64,000 nucleotides of DNA from Glutamicibacter arilaitensis Re117 (GCF_000197735.1 NC_014550.1:1364001-1428000), one strand, 5' to 3'. Shown: positions 33,781 to 43,995, numbered from the stretch's first letter. Made by a program: numbers and translations. Notes: a model not told the origin generated them from the letters alone.

Positions 33781-34503
33781 CTAAATGATCCCGCTGGAGC
33801 CAAGCAGCGAACCAATAATGAACGTCGCAGCTAAGGCCAGCGCACCACCTATCACCAGTCGAAGTGCGGCAACGTGCTTGGAGCTTCCGCCGATGTAGGC
33901 GCTGAGCGTCCCGGTGAGGGCAAGCGCGGCAAGTACCGCAACGAAGGTCACCGGAATGCGAATTTCTTCTGGCGGTAACAAGATGGCCAACATGGGCAGG
34001 ATGGCCCCAACAATAAATGCCACCGCCGAAGCATACGCAGCATGCCAAGGATTGACGACTTCTTCTTCGTCGATATTCAACTCGGCGGACAAGTGGGCCG
34101 CCAACGCATCATGTTCGGTTAGTTCGGTAGCCACCTGCATCGCGGTGTGCTTGCTCAGCCCCTTCGCCTGGTAGATCCCGGCAAGCTCAGTGAGCTCAGC
34201 TTCGGGATCTTCACGCAGCTCTTGGCGTTCCTTCTCTACCAGGGCACGCTGCGAGTCTCGTTGGCTGCTGACCGAAACATACTCGCCCAGTGCCATCGAG
34301 ATGGCCCCGCCGATGACCGCGGCCATTCCGGCAGTGATGATCGGGGCGGTGTGGTTGGTGACGCCGGCGACGCCAACAACTGTCGCGGCTACCGAAACAA
34401 TGCCGTCGTTGGCTCCGAGCACCCCGGCGCGCAGCCAGTTGAGACGTTCGGCGAAGTTCAGATCATGCGGTTCGCCTGGATGCGAATTCAAAGAATCGGT
34501 CAT
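33781..34503 (-). CDS. VIT1/CCC1-family transporter
   Basis: The 240-residue membrane protein has five hydrophobic segments and the VIT1/CCC1 motifs: RAGVLGANDGIVSVAATVVGVAG in segment 1, ISMALGEYVSVSSQRDSQ in segment 2 and HAAYASAVAFIVGAILPML later. A cytosolic acidic region (EKERQELREDPEAELTEL) matches the metal-binding domain of VIT1. Family members move iron or manganese out of the cytosol. It stands alone and is divergent from the tRNA on its right side. Confidence 0.88.
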   Translation of the reverse strand: MTDSLNSHPGEPHDLNFAERLNWLRAGVLGANDGIVSVAATVVGVAGVTNHTAPIITAGMAAVIGGAISMALGEYVSVSSQRDSQRALVEKERQELREDPEAELTELAGIYQAKGLSKHTAMQVATELTEHDALAAHLSAELNIDEEEVVNPWHAAYASAVAFIVGAILPMLAILLPPEEIRIPVTFVAVLAALALTGTLSAYIGGSSKHVAALRLVIGGALALAATFIIGSLLGSSGII

Positions 34504-34583
34504 TCCCCAACATAACCACCAAGTGCGCGACCAATGCCAGCGTTTGGTTAAAAATGGCAGGAACGGAAAAGGGATTCAGGGAT

Positions 34584-34625
34584 AAAAAATAGCAGGCCCT
34601 GGATGTACCAGGACCTGCTATTTCG
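34584..34625 (-). terminator. Terminator of tRNA-Arg
   Basis: On the minus strand, AAATAGCAGG and CCTGCTATTT pair (with one inner T-to-C change) around TACAT, followed by a T-run. It stands immediately downstream of the tRNA. Confidence 0.85.
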
Positions 34626-34626
34626 T

Positions 34627-34702
34627 TGGTGCCCCTGAAAGGAATCGAACCTTCGGCCTTCTGCTCCGGAGGCAGACGCTCTATCCACTGAGCTACAGAG
34701 GC
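34627..34702 (-). tRNA. tRNA-Arg(CCG)
   Basis: The reverse strand folds as a standard tRNA: acceptor GCCTCTG pairs with CAGGGGC (one G-T), D-arm AGCTCAGTGGATAGAGC, anticodon stem TCTGC/GCAGA with the loop CTCCGGA (anticodon CCG), and T-arm GGTTCGATTCC. CCA is encoded (34627-34629), and the discriminator base A is at 34630. It is adjacent to argS, the arginyl-tRNA synthetase gene, which is divergent. Confidence 0.95.
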
Positions 34703-34868
34703 GGGTTGCTGAGCAACAGGAAAAATACTATCAGGTCGCGACTTGATCTGCGCAATTCGAAGCAGCGGGCCTTGATGTGTTGCAAAAGTCACCGGATTAG
34801 GCCGGTTTCGCAAGTAAAGGTGGTCACGAATGCTGAATAAGCGCGGTAGTTACCGGTATTCTTGAACG

Positions 34869-36512
34869 GTGACTCCTGAAGAACTCTCCGCAGCAATATC
34901 CGCATGCCTCACCGAAGCCGTAGCCGCAGGTGAAATCTCCGTCGAGGTACCCGAGACCGTACGCGTTGACCGACCGAAGAGCCGTGAACACGGCGACTGG
35001 GCTACCAACATCGCGTTGCAGCTGGGCAAGAAGGCCGGCATGGCCCCTCGCGACTTCGCCCAGATCTTGGCTACCCGGCTTGCTTCGGTTCCAGGAGTTG
35101 GCGCCGTGGACATCGCAGGTCCCGGCTTCTTGAACATCACCCTCGAAGCAGGAGCGGCCGGCGAGCTGGCCCGCACCATCGTCGAGGCAGGCTCCGCCTA
35201 CGGCAGCAACGAAGCGCTGGCCGGCCACGTGGTCAACATGGAATTCGTTTCGGCGAACCCCACCGGCCCGCTGCACATCGGCCACACCCGCTGGGCCGCG
35301 CTGGGCGATGCGATCTCCCGCGTGCTGCGCGCCTCGGGTGCATCGGTGACCAGCGAGTACTACATCAACGATGCCGGCAACCAGATGAACGTCTTCGCCC
35401 GCTCGGTCTACAACCGCATCCACGGCCTGCCTGTGCCAGAGGGCGGCTACCCGGGCGAGTACATCAAGGAACTGGGCGACGCCGTGTTGGCCGAGAATCC
35501 TGAGCTGAAGGACCTGGAAGAAGCAGAAGCCATCCCGGCGCTGCGCGATGCCGCCTACAAGGCGCAGCTGGCGGACATCAAGTCCACGCTGGCCGACTTC
35601 GGCGTCAGCTTCGACGTGTTCTTCTCCGAAACCACCTTGCATGAACGCGGGGCCGTGGCCGACGCCGTGGCACGCCTGCGCGAACAGGGCCACATCTTCG
35701 ACTTGGAGGGCGCAGTCTGGCTGCGCACCACCGACTTCGGCGATGACAAGGACCGCGTGCTGATCCGCGCCAACGGCGAACCGACCTACTTCGCCGCCGA
35801 CGCCGCCTACTACCTGTCCAAGAAGGACCGCGGCTTCGAAGAGAAGATCTACCTGCTGGGTGCCGACCACCACGGCTACGTCAACCGCCTCAAGGCCATT
35901 GCCGCCTGCGCGGGAGACGACAAGGACAAGAACATCGAGGTGCTGATCGGCCAGCTGATCAGCGTTAACGGCGCCAAGCTCTCCAAGCGCGCCGGCAACA
36001 TCATCGAGCTGCGCGATCTGATCAACTGGATCGGCGCCGACGCGCTGCGCTACTCGCTGGCCCGCTTCCCAGCCGATTCGCCGATCGCACTGGATCCAGA
36101 GCAGCTGAAGAAGAACACCAACGACAACCCGGTGTTCTACGTCCAGTACGCCCACGCACGCTCGGCCGCCGCGGCCCGCAACGCCGCCGCCAAGGGTGTT
36201 ACCCGCAACGACTTCGATGCAGCACTGCTCACCGACCCGACCGAGAATGAACTGCTTGCCGTGCTCGGCCAGTTCCCATCGGTAGTTGCAGGCTCCGCAG
36301 AATTCCGCGAACCGCACCGCATTGCCCGTTACTTGGAGCAGGTCGCCGGCGCTTACCACTCGTGGTACGCCGCTACCCGCATCACCCCGATGGGCGAAGA
36401 TGAAGCGATCGCACCGGTGCACGGCACCCGCCTGTGGCTGAACGACGCCGCCACCACCGTATTGGCAAATGGATTGGAACTGCTGGGCGTTTCCGCCCCA
36501 GAGAGGATGTAA
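34869..36512 (+). CDS. argS: Arginyl-tRNA synthetase
   Basis: ArgS charges tRNA-Arg. The 547-residue class Ia protein has an N-terminal Add-1 domain, the HIGH motif in PTGPLHIGHTRWAALGD, and a KMSKS-like KLSKRAGN, followed by the DALR anticodon-binding domain at the C-terminus. The GTG start at 34869 gives the full Add-1 domain (VTPEELSAAISACLTEAVAAG). It is the first gene of the argS-lysA-hom-thrC-thrB cluster, with lysA six bases downstream. Confidence 0.95.
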   Translation: MTPEELSAAISACLTEAVAAGEISVEVPETVRVDRPKSREHGDWATNIALQLGKKAGMAPRDFAQILATRLASVPGVGAVDIAGPGFLNITLEAGAAGELARTIVEAGSAYGSNEALAGHVVNMEFVSANPTGPLHIGHTRWAALGDAISRVLRASGASVTSEYYINDAGNQMNVFARSVYNRIHGLPVPEGGYPGEYIKELGDAVLAENPELKDLEEAEAIPALRDAAYKAQLADIKSTLADFGVSFDVFFSETTLHERGAVADAVARLREQGHIFDLEGAVWLRTTDFGDDKDRVLIRANGEPTYFAADAAYYLSKKDRGFEEKIYLLGADHHGYVNRLKAIAACAGDDKDKNIEVLIGQLISVNGAKLSKRAGNIIELRDLINWIGADALRYSLARFPADSPIALDPEQLKKNTNDNPVFYVQYAHARSAAAARNAAAKGVTRNDFDAALLTDPTENELLAVLGQFPSVVAGSAEFREPHRIARYLEQVAGAYHSWYAATRITPMGEDEAIAPVHGTRLWLNDAATTVLANGLELLGVSAPERM

Positions 36513-36518
36513 GACCTT

Positions 36519-37940
36519 ATGGCCGTATCGCCGCTAGCCCCGCAATGGCTGCAATTCCCCGAAAACATCAACGCACTTCGCGACATCGAATGGGCTTCGG
36601 GGGTTTCCCGCGAGGCTGGCGGCGAACTGTCTGTCCAGGGCATTTCCGTCTCGAAGCTGGCCGAAGAATTCGGCACCCCGCTGTTCGTGCTCGACGAGAA
36701 CGACTTCCGCGCGCGTGCCGCAGGCTTCAAAACCGCCTTTGACGAGGCGTTCAAGGACTTGTGCGGGGGAGTAGACGTCTACTACGCCGGCAAGGCATTC
36801 TTGTGCACCGAAGTGGCCCGCTGGGTCACCGCCGAAGGCCTGCGCCTGGATACCTGCTCGGGTGGCGAGCTGGCTGTAGCCAGCGCCGCCAAGGTACCCG
36901 CTGCCAACCTCTCGCTGCACGGCAATAACAAGTCGGCCGCCGAAATCACCCGCGCCATCGAGATGGGCGTGGGACGCCTGGTCATCGACTCGCTCGATGA
37001 GCTTGAGCGCGTGATTTCCATCGCTGATGCCATGGGGCAAACCGCCCAGGTGATGCTGCGCATTACCCCCGGCGTGCACGCCTCCACCCATGAGGCCATC
37101 GCCACTGCGCACGAGGACCAGAAGTTCGGGTTGTCCATCTTGGAAGACGGCACCGGCAGCTCCCCGGCACTGCGTGCGGTAGCCGGCGCCCTGGCCGCGA
37201 AGAACATCAACCTGCTGGGCCTGCACGCGCATATCGGTTCGCAGATCTTCGAAGCCGAGGGCTTCGCCATGGTCGCGCGCACCATGCTTGGCCTGCTGCA
37301 CAAGATCCGCGAAATCCACGGCGTCCAGCTGCCTGAACTGGATCTGGGCGGCGGCTACGGCATTGCCTACACTTCCGAAGACCAGCCATCCACCCCGGCC
37401 AAGCTGGCAGGGCAGATGGCCCAGGTTGTTTCCGAAACCTGCAAGGAACTGGAACTGGAATGCCCGCGCATTTCCATCGAGCCAGGCCGCGCCATTGCAG
37501 GCCCGAGTACCTTCACCCTCTACGAGGCCGGCGTGCGCAAGGACGTCCAGGTCGAGGACGCCTCCGGCACCCTGCATCCGCGCCGCTACATTTCGGTGGA
37601 TGGGGGGATGAGCGATAACCCGCGCCCGGTGCTCTACGACGCGCAATACACCGCCGTGCTGGCCAGCCGTATGACGCAAAACGACGCAATTATTTCTCGC
37701 GTAGTTGGGAAACATTGCGAGTCAGGTGACATAGTCGTGAAAGACGTTTACCTGCCCGAGGACGTGGCGGCCGGCGATTTGCTCGCCGTTCCGGCCACCG
37801 GCGCCTACTGCTGGGCGCTGTCGAGCAACTACAACTACCTCACCCGTCCCGCGGTGGTAGCGGTGCGTGATGGCCAAGCCCGTCTGATCGTGCGCAGGGA
37901 AACGGAAACAGACTTGTTGGCCCGCGACATGGGAGTTTAA
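36519..37940 (+). CDS. lysA: Diaminopimelate decarboxylase
   Basis: LysA makes L-lysine from meso-diaminopimelate with pyridoxal phosphate. The 473-residue protein has the pyridoxal-binding Lys in VDVYYAGKAF (K92), the glycine-rich phosphate loop LDLGGGYGIAY, and the CESGD motif near the C-terminus (KHCESGDIVV). Its hom partner starts immediately after its stop codon, so they are transcribed together. The length is slightly above the 420 or so typical of the family, mainly because of an N-terminal extension that is common in actinobacteria. Confidence 0.95.
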   Translation: MAVSPLAPQWLQFPENINALRDIEWASGVSREAGGELSVQGISVSKLAEEFGTPLFVLDENDFRARAAGFKTAFDEAFKDLCGGVDVYYAGKAFLCTEVARWVTAEGLRLDTCSGGELAVASAAKVPAANLSLHGNNKSAAEITRAIEMGVGRLVIDSLDELERVISIADAMGQTAQVMLRITPGVHASTHEAIATAHEDQKFGLSILEDGTGSSPALRAVAGALAAKNINLLGLHAHIGSQIFEAEGFAMVARTMLGLLHKIREIHGVQLPELDLGGGYGIAYTSEDQPSTPAKLAGQMAQVVSETCKELELECPRISIEPGRAIAGPSTFTLYEAGVRKDVQVEDASGTLHPRRYISVDGGMSDNPRPVLYDAQYTAVLASRMTQNDAIISRVVGKHCESGDIVVKDVYLPEDVAAGDLLAVPATGAYCWALSSNYNYLTRPAVVAVRDGQARLIVRRETETDLLARDMGV

Positions 37941-39227
37941 TTGAGCGGCGAAAAGAACCTGAAGGTAGCCCTGCTGGGTTGCGGCACCGTCGGAGCCCAA
38001 GTGGCCCGAATCCTGCTGGAAGATGCAAATGAACTGGCTTCCCGTTCCGGGGCCGGCCTGCAACTGATCGGCATTGCGGTACGCAACCTCGATGCCAAAC
38101 GGGATGTAGCGCTGCCCCAGGAGCTTTTCACCACCGACGCCCACGGGCTGATTGCCCAGGCCGATGTGGTGATCGAGCTGCTCGGCGGCCTTGAGCCTGC
38201 TGGCGAATACATCGCCGCGGCCCTGTCCAAGGGCGCGAGCGTCATCACCGGCAACAAGGCGCTGATCGCCCTTGAAGGCGCCAAGCTCAACGAGATCGCC
38301 GCCGCCAATGGCGCGCAGCTACGCTACGAGGCCGCAGTGGCCGGGGCCATCCCGATCCTGCGCCCGATCGCCGACTCGCTGGCAGGGGACCGCATCACCA
38401 AGGTGATGGGCATCGTCAACGGCACCACCAACTTCATCCTCGACGCGATGGACACCACCGGTGCTGCCTTCGACGACGTGCTGGCCGAAGCCCAGGCGCT
38501 GGGCTACGCCGAAGCTGATCCAACCGCCGACGTGGGCGGGCACGATGCCGCCGCGAAGGCCGCGATCCTCGCATCCTTGGCTTTCCACACCAACGTCTCC
38601 TCCGACCAGGTGTCCACCGAAGGCATCACCGAGGTCACTGCCGCGGATGTGTCCGCAGCGGCGGCAGCCGGCTACGTCATCAAGCTGCTGGCCATTGCCG
38701 AGCAGGCCGAAGCGGGCATTTCGGTGCGCGTCTACCCGGCCCTGGTGCGCCGCAGCCACCCATTGGCCACCGTGCATGGCGCGTTCAACGCCGTGTTCGT
38801 GGAGGCGGAGAATGCCGGGGATTTGATGTTCTACGGCGCCGGTGCCGGCGGCAACGCCACCGCCTCGGCCGTGATGGGCGATGTGGTTTCCGTGGCTCGG
38901 CAGATCGCTGCCGGTGCCCCGCTGCCCAACGGCTCGATCAACCAGGCGCCAACGCTGCTGGACTTCGAGGCGATCACCACCCGCTACTGGATTGGCCTGT
39001 CGGTCAAGGACCAGTCCGGCGTGCTGGCCGCCATCGCCACCGTCTTCGGCGAGCATGGGGTCTCCATCGAGTCGATGAGCCAGCAGGTGGACGCCGAAGC
39101 CGGCGCGCAGTTGCGCATTCTGACCCACCAGGGCACCGAAGCGGCCCTGGCCAGCACCGTCGAAGCGCTCAAGGCGCTGGACGCGGTGCACTCAGTCTTA
39201 TCCGTTATGCGAGTTGAAGGAAACTAA
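37941..39227 (+). CDS. hom: Homoserine dehydrogenase
   Basis: The enzyme reduces aspartate semialdehyde to homoserine for threonine and methionine synthesis. The 428-residue protein has an N-terminal NAD(P) fold ([14 protein letters not shown]), a catalytic domain with [11 protein letters not shown] and [15 protein letters not shown], and a C-terminal ACT domain ([20 protein letters not shown]) for threonine feedback. The TTG at 37941 follows directly after the lysA stop; GGGAG lies in front of it. Confidence 0.95.
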   Translation: MSGEKNLKVALLGCGTVGAQVARILLEDANELASRSGAGLQLIGIAVRNLDAKRDVALPQELFTTDAHGLIAQADVVIELLGGLEPAGEYIAAALSKGASVITGNKALIALEGAKLNEIAAANGAQLRYEAAVAGAIPILRPIADSLAGDRITKVMGIVNGTTNFILDAMDTTGAAFDDVLAEAQALGYAEADPTADVGGHDAAAKAAILASLAFHTNVSSDQVSTEGITEVTAADVSAAAAAGYVIKLLAIAEQAEAGISVRVYPALVRRSHPLATVHGAFNAVFVEAENAGDLMFYGAGAGGNATASAVMGDVVSVARQIAAGAPLPNGSINQAPTLLDFEAITTRYWIGLSVKDQSGVLAAIATVFGEHGVSIESMSQQVDAEAGAQLRILTHQGTEAALASTVEALKALDAVHSVLSVMRVEGN

Positions 39228-39228
39228 C

Positions 39229-40329
39229 GTGGCTCACCAGTGGCGCGGAGTAATCCGCGAATATGCCGATCGCCTGCCAGTGAACGAAAATACCAAGGTC
39301 ATCACCCTGGGCGAAGGCGGCACCCCGTTGGTCTACGCACCGGCGCTGTCGGCCCATACCGGCAATGAGGTGTACCTGAAGGTCGAGGGCATGAACCCGA
39401 CCGGCTCCTTCAAGGACCGTGGCATGACCATGGCGATGACCGCCGCGGTAGCCGCCGGCGCGAAGGCCGTGGTCTGCGCCTCCACCGGCAACACCTCGGC
39501 TTCGGCCGCGGCCTACGCCACCCAGGCCGGCCTGAAGTGCGCCGTGCTGGTACCGGATGGCAAGATCTCCATGGGCAAGATGTCCCAGGCGATCGCCCAC
39601 GGCGCGGACATCATCCAGATCGACGGCAACTTCGATAACTGCCTTGAGGTCGCCCGCAAGCTCAGCGAGAACTACCCGGTATTCCTGGTCAACTCGGTGA
39701 ACCCTGCGCGTATCCAGGGCCAGAAGACCGGCGCCTTCGAGGTCGTGGACTTCCTGGGCGACGCACCTGACTACCACCTGCTGCCAGTAGGCAACGCGGG
39801 CAACATCACCGCGTACTGGAAGGGCTACAAGGAGTACTCCACTGAGTGGACCAACGAGGCCGGCAAGGTCCTCGAACCGGTATCCACCAAGAACCCGATC
39901 ATGTGGGGCTTCCAGGCAGCTGGTGCCGCTCCGATTGTTGCCGGGCACCCGATCACCGAACCGGACACCATCGCCACCGCGATCCGCATCGGCAACCCGG
40001 CTTCCTGGGAACAGGCCGAAGTAGCCCGCGACGAGTCCGGCGGCCAGATCGACTCGGTCACCGATGAGCAGATCCTTGAAGCCCACCGCTGGCTCTCCTC
40101 GCGCGAAGGCGTGTTCGTGGAGCCTGCTTCGGCAGCCGGCGTGGCCGGCCTGCTCAAGCACCACGCAGCGGGCAACGTCCCGACCGGAAAAAAGATCGTG
40201 ATCACCGTAACCGGCCACGGCCTGAAGGACCCGGACTGGGCCCTGAAGCAGTCCGACGGCTCGGACGTCGCACCAAAGAAGGTGGCCTTGGACGTAGTCG
40301 AGGTTGCCGGCGCCCTGGGCCTGGCCTAA
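39229..40329 (+). CDS. thrC: Threonine synthase
   Basis: ThrC converts phosphohomoserine to threonine with pyridoxal phosphate. The 366-residue protein has [11 protein letters not shown] with K62 as the cofactor lysine and the loop [13 protein letters not shown]. The GTG at 39229 was chosen because GAAGGAAAC lies just before it; the frame is open a few codons further up but overlaps hom. It is two bases after the hom stop. Confidence 0.95.
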   Translation: MAHQWRGVIREYADRLPVNENTKVITLGEGGTPLVYAPALSAHTGNEVYLKVEGMNPTGSFKDRGMTMAMTAAVAAGAKAVVCASTGNTSASAAAYATQAGLKCAVLVPDGKISMGKMSQAIAHGADIIQIDGNFDNCLEVARKLSENYPVFLVNSVNPARIQGQKTGAFEVVDFLGDAPDYHLLPVGNAGNITAYWKGYKEYSTEWTNEAGKVLEPVSTKNPIMWGFQAAGAAPIVAGHPITEPDTIATAIRIGNPASWEQAEVARDESGGQIDSVTDEQILEAHRWLSSREGVFVEPASAAGVAGLLKHHAAGNVPTGKKIVITVTGHGLKDPDWALKQSDGSDVAPKKVALDVVEVAGALGLA

Positions 40330-40360
40330 ACACCTTCGGCCAGAATTCTTCTGGCCAGCC

Positions 40361-40420
40361 AACGGCCCGCCGCGCCAATGGCTCTCCTGGAAACGGGGGA
40401 GCCGGCCGTGGCGGGCCGTT
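40361..40420 (+). terminator. Nested hairpins after thrC
   Basis: AACGGCCCGCC and GGCGGGCCGTT (11 bp) enclose a second stem, GGCTCTCC with GGGGAGCC. There is no T-run. The structure lies between thrC and thrB and may stabilise or pause the transcript. Confidence 0.5.
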
Positions 40421-40460
40421 GTGCATCCATCATCTATCGCACCGAAATCTTGAAGGAACC

Positions 40461-41393
40461 ATGACGCAGCAGATCGCCCTGGGCCAGAAGTTGATCGTTT
40501 CCCCTCCGGCCACCTCCGCCAACCTCGGCCCTGGCTTCGATTCGCTGGGCCTGGCCCTGGAATACCGCGACCGCCTTGAGGTGGGCACCGCGCGCTCCAG
40601 CAGCGTCGAGATTTTCGGTGACGGGGCCGATGAGCTGCCACGCGATGAATCCCACCTGATCATCAAGGAAATGCACCGCTACTGGAAAGACGCCGGCTTC
40701 GCCCCGGTAGGCGTGGACCTGGTGGCGCATAACCGCATTCCGCATGCTCGGGGCATGGGCTCGTCCGCAGCTGCGATCGTTGCCGCCTATGCTGCGGCCG
40801 ACGCGCTGCTGCCAGCAGAGGCACGTCGTGGAACCGAATCAATCTTCCAGGCCGCGGCCGCGTGGGAAGGCCACCCGGATAATGTGGCCCCTGCGGTCTT
40901 TGGCGGTTTGAGCATTTCTGCCACGAATCCCGATGGCAGCTTCAGCTCGGTGCAGGTGCCATTGCACCCGGATCTGCGTGCGGTGCTGGCCATCCCCTCT
41001 AACGGGCTGTCCACCGAAGTGGCCCGTGGCGCACTGCCCTCGCACATCGAGCATGCAGTGGCCGCGGCGAACAGCGCTAGTGCTGCCTTGCTGATCCACG
41101 CTTTGAGCAACGACCCAAGCCAGCTGCTGGGTGGCACCAAGGACTACCTGCACCAGGATTACCGGGCTGCGGCCATGCCGCAAAGCGCCGCACTGATTGC
41201 CAAGCTGCGCGATGCCGGATTGGCCGCAGTGGTTTCCGGTGCCGGCCCAACGGTGATGACCCTGGTGTCCAGCGAGGACCAGGTAGCTGCCGTGCAAGCG
41301 GTGATCAACGAATTTTCTGCGAGTTCTTCAGTGTCTTGGCGTGCTGAAGTTCCCAAGCTTGCCTCTAACGGTGTTACAGTAGAAGTGCTGTAA
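40461..41393 (+). CDS. thrB: Homoserine kinase
   Basis: ThrB phosphorylates homoserine for threonine synthesis. The 310-residue GHMP kinase has the ATP-binding motif IPHARGMGSSAAA (about residues 93-104), the N-terminal PATSANLGPGFDSLGLAL and the C-terminal AVVSGAGPTVMTL. AAGGAACC precedes the ATG at 40461. A 131-base gap with nested hairpins separates it from thrC. Its stop codon lies inside a 10-bp hairpin. Confidence 0.95.
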   Translation: MTQQIALGQKLIVSPPATSANLGPGFDSLGLALEYRDRLEVGTARSSSVEIFGDGADELPRDESHLIIKEMHRYWKDAGFAPVGVDLVAHNRIPHARGMGSSAAAIVAAYAAADALLPAEARRGTESIFQAAAAWEGHPDNVAPAVFGGLSISATNPDGSFSSVQVPLHPDLRAVLAIPSNGLSTEVARGALPSHIEHAVAAANSASAALLIHALSNDPSQLLGGTKDYLHQDYRAAAMPQSAALIAKLRDAGLAAVVSGAGPTVMTLVSSEDQVAAVQAVINEFSASSSVSWRAEVPKLASNGVTVEVL

Positions 41394-41397
41394 CACC
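41370..41397 (+). terminator. Hairpin spanning the thrB stop codon
   Basis: GGTGTTACAG and CTGTAACACC form a perfect 10-bp stem with an 8-base loop; the TAA of thrB lies in its right arm. There is no T-run, so it may be a weak or Rho-linked terminator. Confidence 0.5.
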
Positions 41398-41727
41398 ATG
41401 GCAGGCCGGATCGCTGGGCAGTAGCCCGGTCCGAATCATTTGTGGCCAGTGTTGATGCGGATAAATTCGGTTCTTGAACCCCATTTCATCCCTCCAGCCG
41501 CTCCGGATTTCCCTGCAGTTCGCAGCACCTTTGATATCCCGCATCCAGGTACGTCTTCGTGCCCAGGCGATATCAGTTTCTTTAATCCACCGCAGTTTTG
41601 CTCCGAATTCTGGGCTATCTTGCGGGGAGAAAGTGAAGTAGCCACGAAATCTTCGGCTACGGAACATCATTTACGGCATAGTGGGCCTGCCTGAAGCGGC
41701 CCATCCTACGAGTCAGAAGGAACTTTC
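41394..41727. other. Intergenic region before rho
   Basis: This 334-base region must hold the rho promoter and its leader. GC is lower than in the flanking genes. Short open frames on both strands lack ribosome binding sites. The right end has AGAAGGAAC, the rho ribosome binding site. I see no recognised RNA gene; leaders of rho genes are often autoregulated, but no specific site is visible. Confidence 0.5.
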
Positions 41728-43995
41728 GTGACCGAAACCACGAGCCTCACCGAAGGCGTGGACACCAAGACTTCCGAAAATAAGAGTGCCGGTCTGGCCT
41801 CTTTGAAGATGACCCAGCTGCAGCAGTTGGCTTCCCAGCTGGGAATTACCGGCGGGTCGCGCATGCGCAAGGCTGATCTGGTCAAGGCCATCGGCGACCA
41901 CCAGCGCGGTGGCTCCGTTGCCGCGAAGGACGACAAGGCTGCCCAGGAAGCTAAGGCCGCCAAGGCTGAAGCACCAGCAGAAAAGGCTGAAGCCGAGGCA
42001 CCTGCAAAGGCAACCAAGGCCCGCGCACGCCGCGAGCCAAAGGCCGCCGCTACCCAGCAGGCCGAGACCGCAGCCCCTGAGGCAAGCGCCACCGAGCAGG
42101 CACCAGCAGAAAAGCCAGTTCGTGCACGCCGCACTTCGCGCCGCGTCACCGACTCGGGCAAGATCAACGCTCCAGCAGAAAACGCTGAAGCAGCTGCCCA
42201 GGCACCAGCTGAAGCTCCGGCCACCGAGCAGGCACCAGCAGCTGAGGCCAAGGCTCCGCGCCAGCGCCGCAACTCGCGCAACAACAAGCCAGTTGACCAG
42301 CCAGCCGAGCAGGCAGCTGAGCCAACCGAGGCTGAGGCAGAGAACGCCGAGAACAACGGCGAAGCACGCGAAGAGCGTCGCGAACGCGGCAACCGCCGTG
42401 AGCGTGGCAACCGCCGCGAGCGCAACAACGATCGCACCGCAGAGCGTGGCGAACGCGCTGAAGCTGGCGAAGGCGAGAACGCTGAAGAGCGCACCGACCG
42501 CCGTGAAGAGCGTCGTGAACGCGGCAACCGCCGCGAGCGCAACAACGATCGCAATGAGCGCAACAACGATCGCAACGAGCGCAACAACGATCGCAACGAC
42601 CGCAACGACCGCAATGAGCGCAATAACGATCGCAATGATCGCAATAACGACGGCGTTGACTCGGAGAACACCGAGGATCGCAACGACCGTTCGGATCGCA
42701 ACGACCGCCGCGAACGCCGCGAACGCAACAACGACCGCAACGATCGCAACAACGACCGCAACGATCGCAACAACCGCCGTGAGCGCAACAACGATCGCAA
42801 CAACCGCAACCGCCGCAACCGCCGTGATGACGACGAGCCGCAGCTGAGCGAGGACGACGTCGTATTGCCGATCGCCGGCATCCTGGACGTACTGGAGAAC
42901 TACGCCTTCGTACGCACCTCCGGCTACCTGCCAGGCCCGAATGACGTCTACGTCACCCTGGGACAGGTCAAGAAGTACAACCTGCGCAAGGGCGACGCCA
43001 TTGTTGGCGCAATCCGCCAGCCACGCGAGGGTGAAACCCCTAACCCGCGCCAGAAGTTCAACGCGCTGGTGCAGCTGACCTCGGTCAACGGCAAGAAGCC
43101 AGAGGACAACCGCGAACGCGTCGAGTTCAACAAGCTCGTTCCGCTGTACCCAACCGAGCGCCTGCGCCTGGAAACCGATCCGAAGCTGGTCGGCCCACGC
43201 GTCATCGATTTGGTTGCCCCGATCGGCAAGGGCCAGCGTGGCCTGATCGTTTCGCCTCCAAAAGCCGGCAAGACCCTGATCCTGCAGGCTATTGCCAACG
43301 CGATCACCATCAACAACCCAGAAGTGCACCTGATGATGGTGCTCGTTGATGAGCGTCCCGAAGAAGTCACCGACATGCAGCGCACCGTCAAGGGCGAGGT
43401 CATTGCCTCGACTTTCGACCGCCCGGCTGATGACCACACCACCGTGGCCGAGCTGGCCATCGAGCGCGCCAAGCGCCTGGTGGAAATGGGTATGGATGTC
43501 GTCGTCCTGCTGGACTCGATGACCCGCTTGGGCCGCGCCTACAACCTGGCAGCTCCTGCCTCGGGCCGTATCCTCTCCGGTGGCGTCGACTCGGCAGCGC
43601 TGTACCCTCCGAAGCGCTTCTTCGGTGCAGCCCGCAACATCGAAAATGGCGGCTCGCTGACCATCCTGGCTACCGCTCTGGTTGAGACCGGTTCCAAGAT
43701 GGACGAGGTCATCTTCGAGGAATTCAAGGGCACCGGCAACATGGAGCTTCGCCTCTCGCGCCAGCTGGCCGAGAAGCGCATCTTCCCAGCGGTGGATGTC
43801 AACGCATCCTCCACCCGCCGTGAAGAGCAGCTGATGAGTGCCGAAGAGGTACGCATCATGTGGCGCCTGCGACGCATGCTCTCGGGCATCGACCCGCAGC
43901 AGGCACTGGAAGTGCTCACCGGAAAGATCCGCGAAACCGGATCCAACGCCGAATTCCTGATGCTGGTCAACAAGACCACGCCAAACAAGGATTAG
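41728..43995 (+). CDS. rho: Transcription termination factor Rho
   Basis: The 755-residue protein is Rho, a hexameric RNA-translocating ATPase. An N-terminal helix domain (about residues 15-60, LASLKMTQLQQLASQLGITG) is followed by a very long low-complexity insertion (about 65-371), first Ala/Glu/Pro-rich and then Arg/Asn/Asp-rich, before the RNA-binding cold-shock domain (ILDVLENYAFVRTSGYL) and the ATPase core with Walker A SPPKAGKT (from about 510) and LLDSMTRLGRAYN (about 592). Large insertions are typical of actinobacterial Rho. The GTG at 41728 has AGAAGGAAC upstream. Confidence 0.95.
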   Translation: MTETTSLTEGVDTKTSENKSAGLASLKMTQLQQLASQLGITGGSRMRKADLVKAIGDHQRGGSVAAKDDKAAQEAKAAKAEAPAEKAEAEAPAKATKARARREPKAAATQQAETAAPEASATEQAPAEKPVRARRTSRRVTDSGKINAPAENAEAAAQAPAEAPATEQAPAAEAKAPRQRRNSRNNKPVDQPAEQAAEPTEAEAENAENNGEAREERRERGNRRERGNRRERNNDRTAERGERAEAGEGENAEERTDRREERRERGNRRERNNDRNERNNDRNERNNDRNDRNDRNERNNDRNDRNNDGVDSENTEDRNDRSDRNDRRERRERNNDRNDRNNDRNDRNNRRERNNDRNNRNRRNRRDDDEPQLSEDDVVLPIAGILDVLENYAFVRTSGYLPGPNDVYVTLGQVKKYNLRKGDAIVGAIRQPREGETPNPRQKFNALVQLTSVNGKKPEDNRERVEFNKLVPLYPTERLRLETDPKLVGPRVIDLVAPIGKGQRGLIVSPPKAGKTLILQAIANAITINNPEVHLMMVLVDERPEEVTDMQRTVKGEVIASTFDRPADDHTTVAELAIERAKRLVEMGMDVVVLLDSMTRLGRAYNLAAPASGRILSGGVDSAALYPPKRFFGAARNIENGGSLTILATALVETGSKMDEVIFEEFKGTGNMELRLSRQLAEKRIFPAVDVNASSTRREEQLMSAEEVRIMWRLRRMLSGIDPQQALEVLTGKIRETGSNAEFLMLVNKTTPNKD
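42538..42651 (+). repeat. 21-bp repeats encoding RNNDRN(E/D) in rho
   Basis: Units of 21 bases encoding Arg-Asn-Asn-Asp-Arg-Asn-Glu/Asp repeat in frame at 42538, 42559 and 42580, then with one 18-base unit and another 21-base unit, changing only at a few third positions. A second block of the same type runs about 42721-42825. They lie in the disordered insertion of Rho. This could vary in copy number between strains. Confidence 0.85.

Noticed and set aside
42538..42825. Direct repeats resembling a CRISPR array
   Set aside because: The units are 21 bases, contiguous and in the rho reading frame, without spacers; they encode a disordered protein region.
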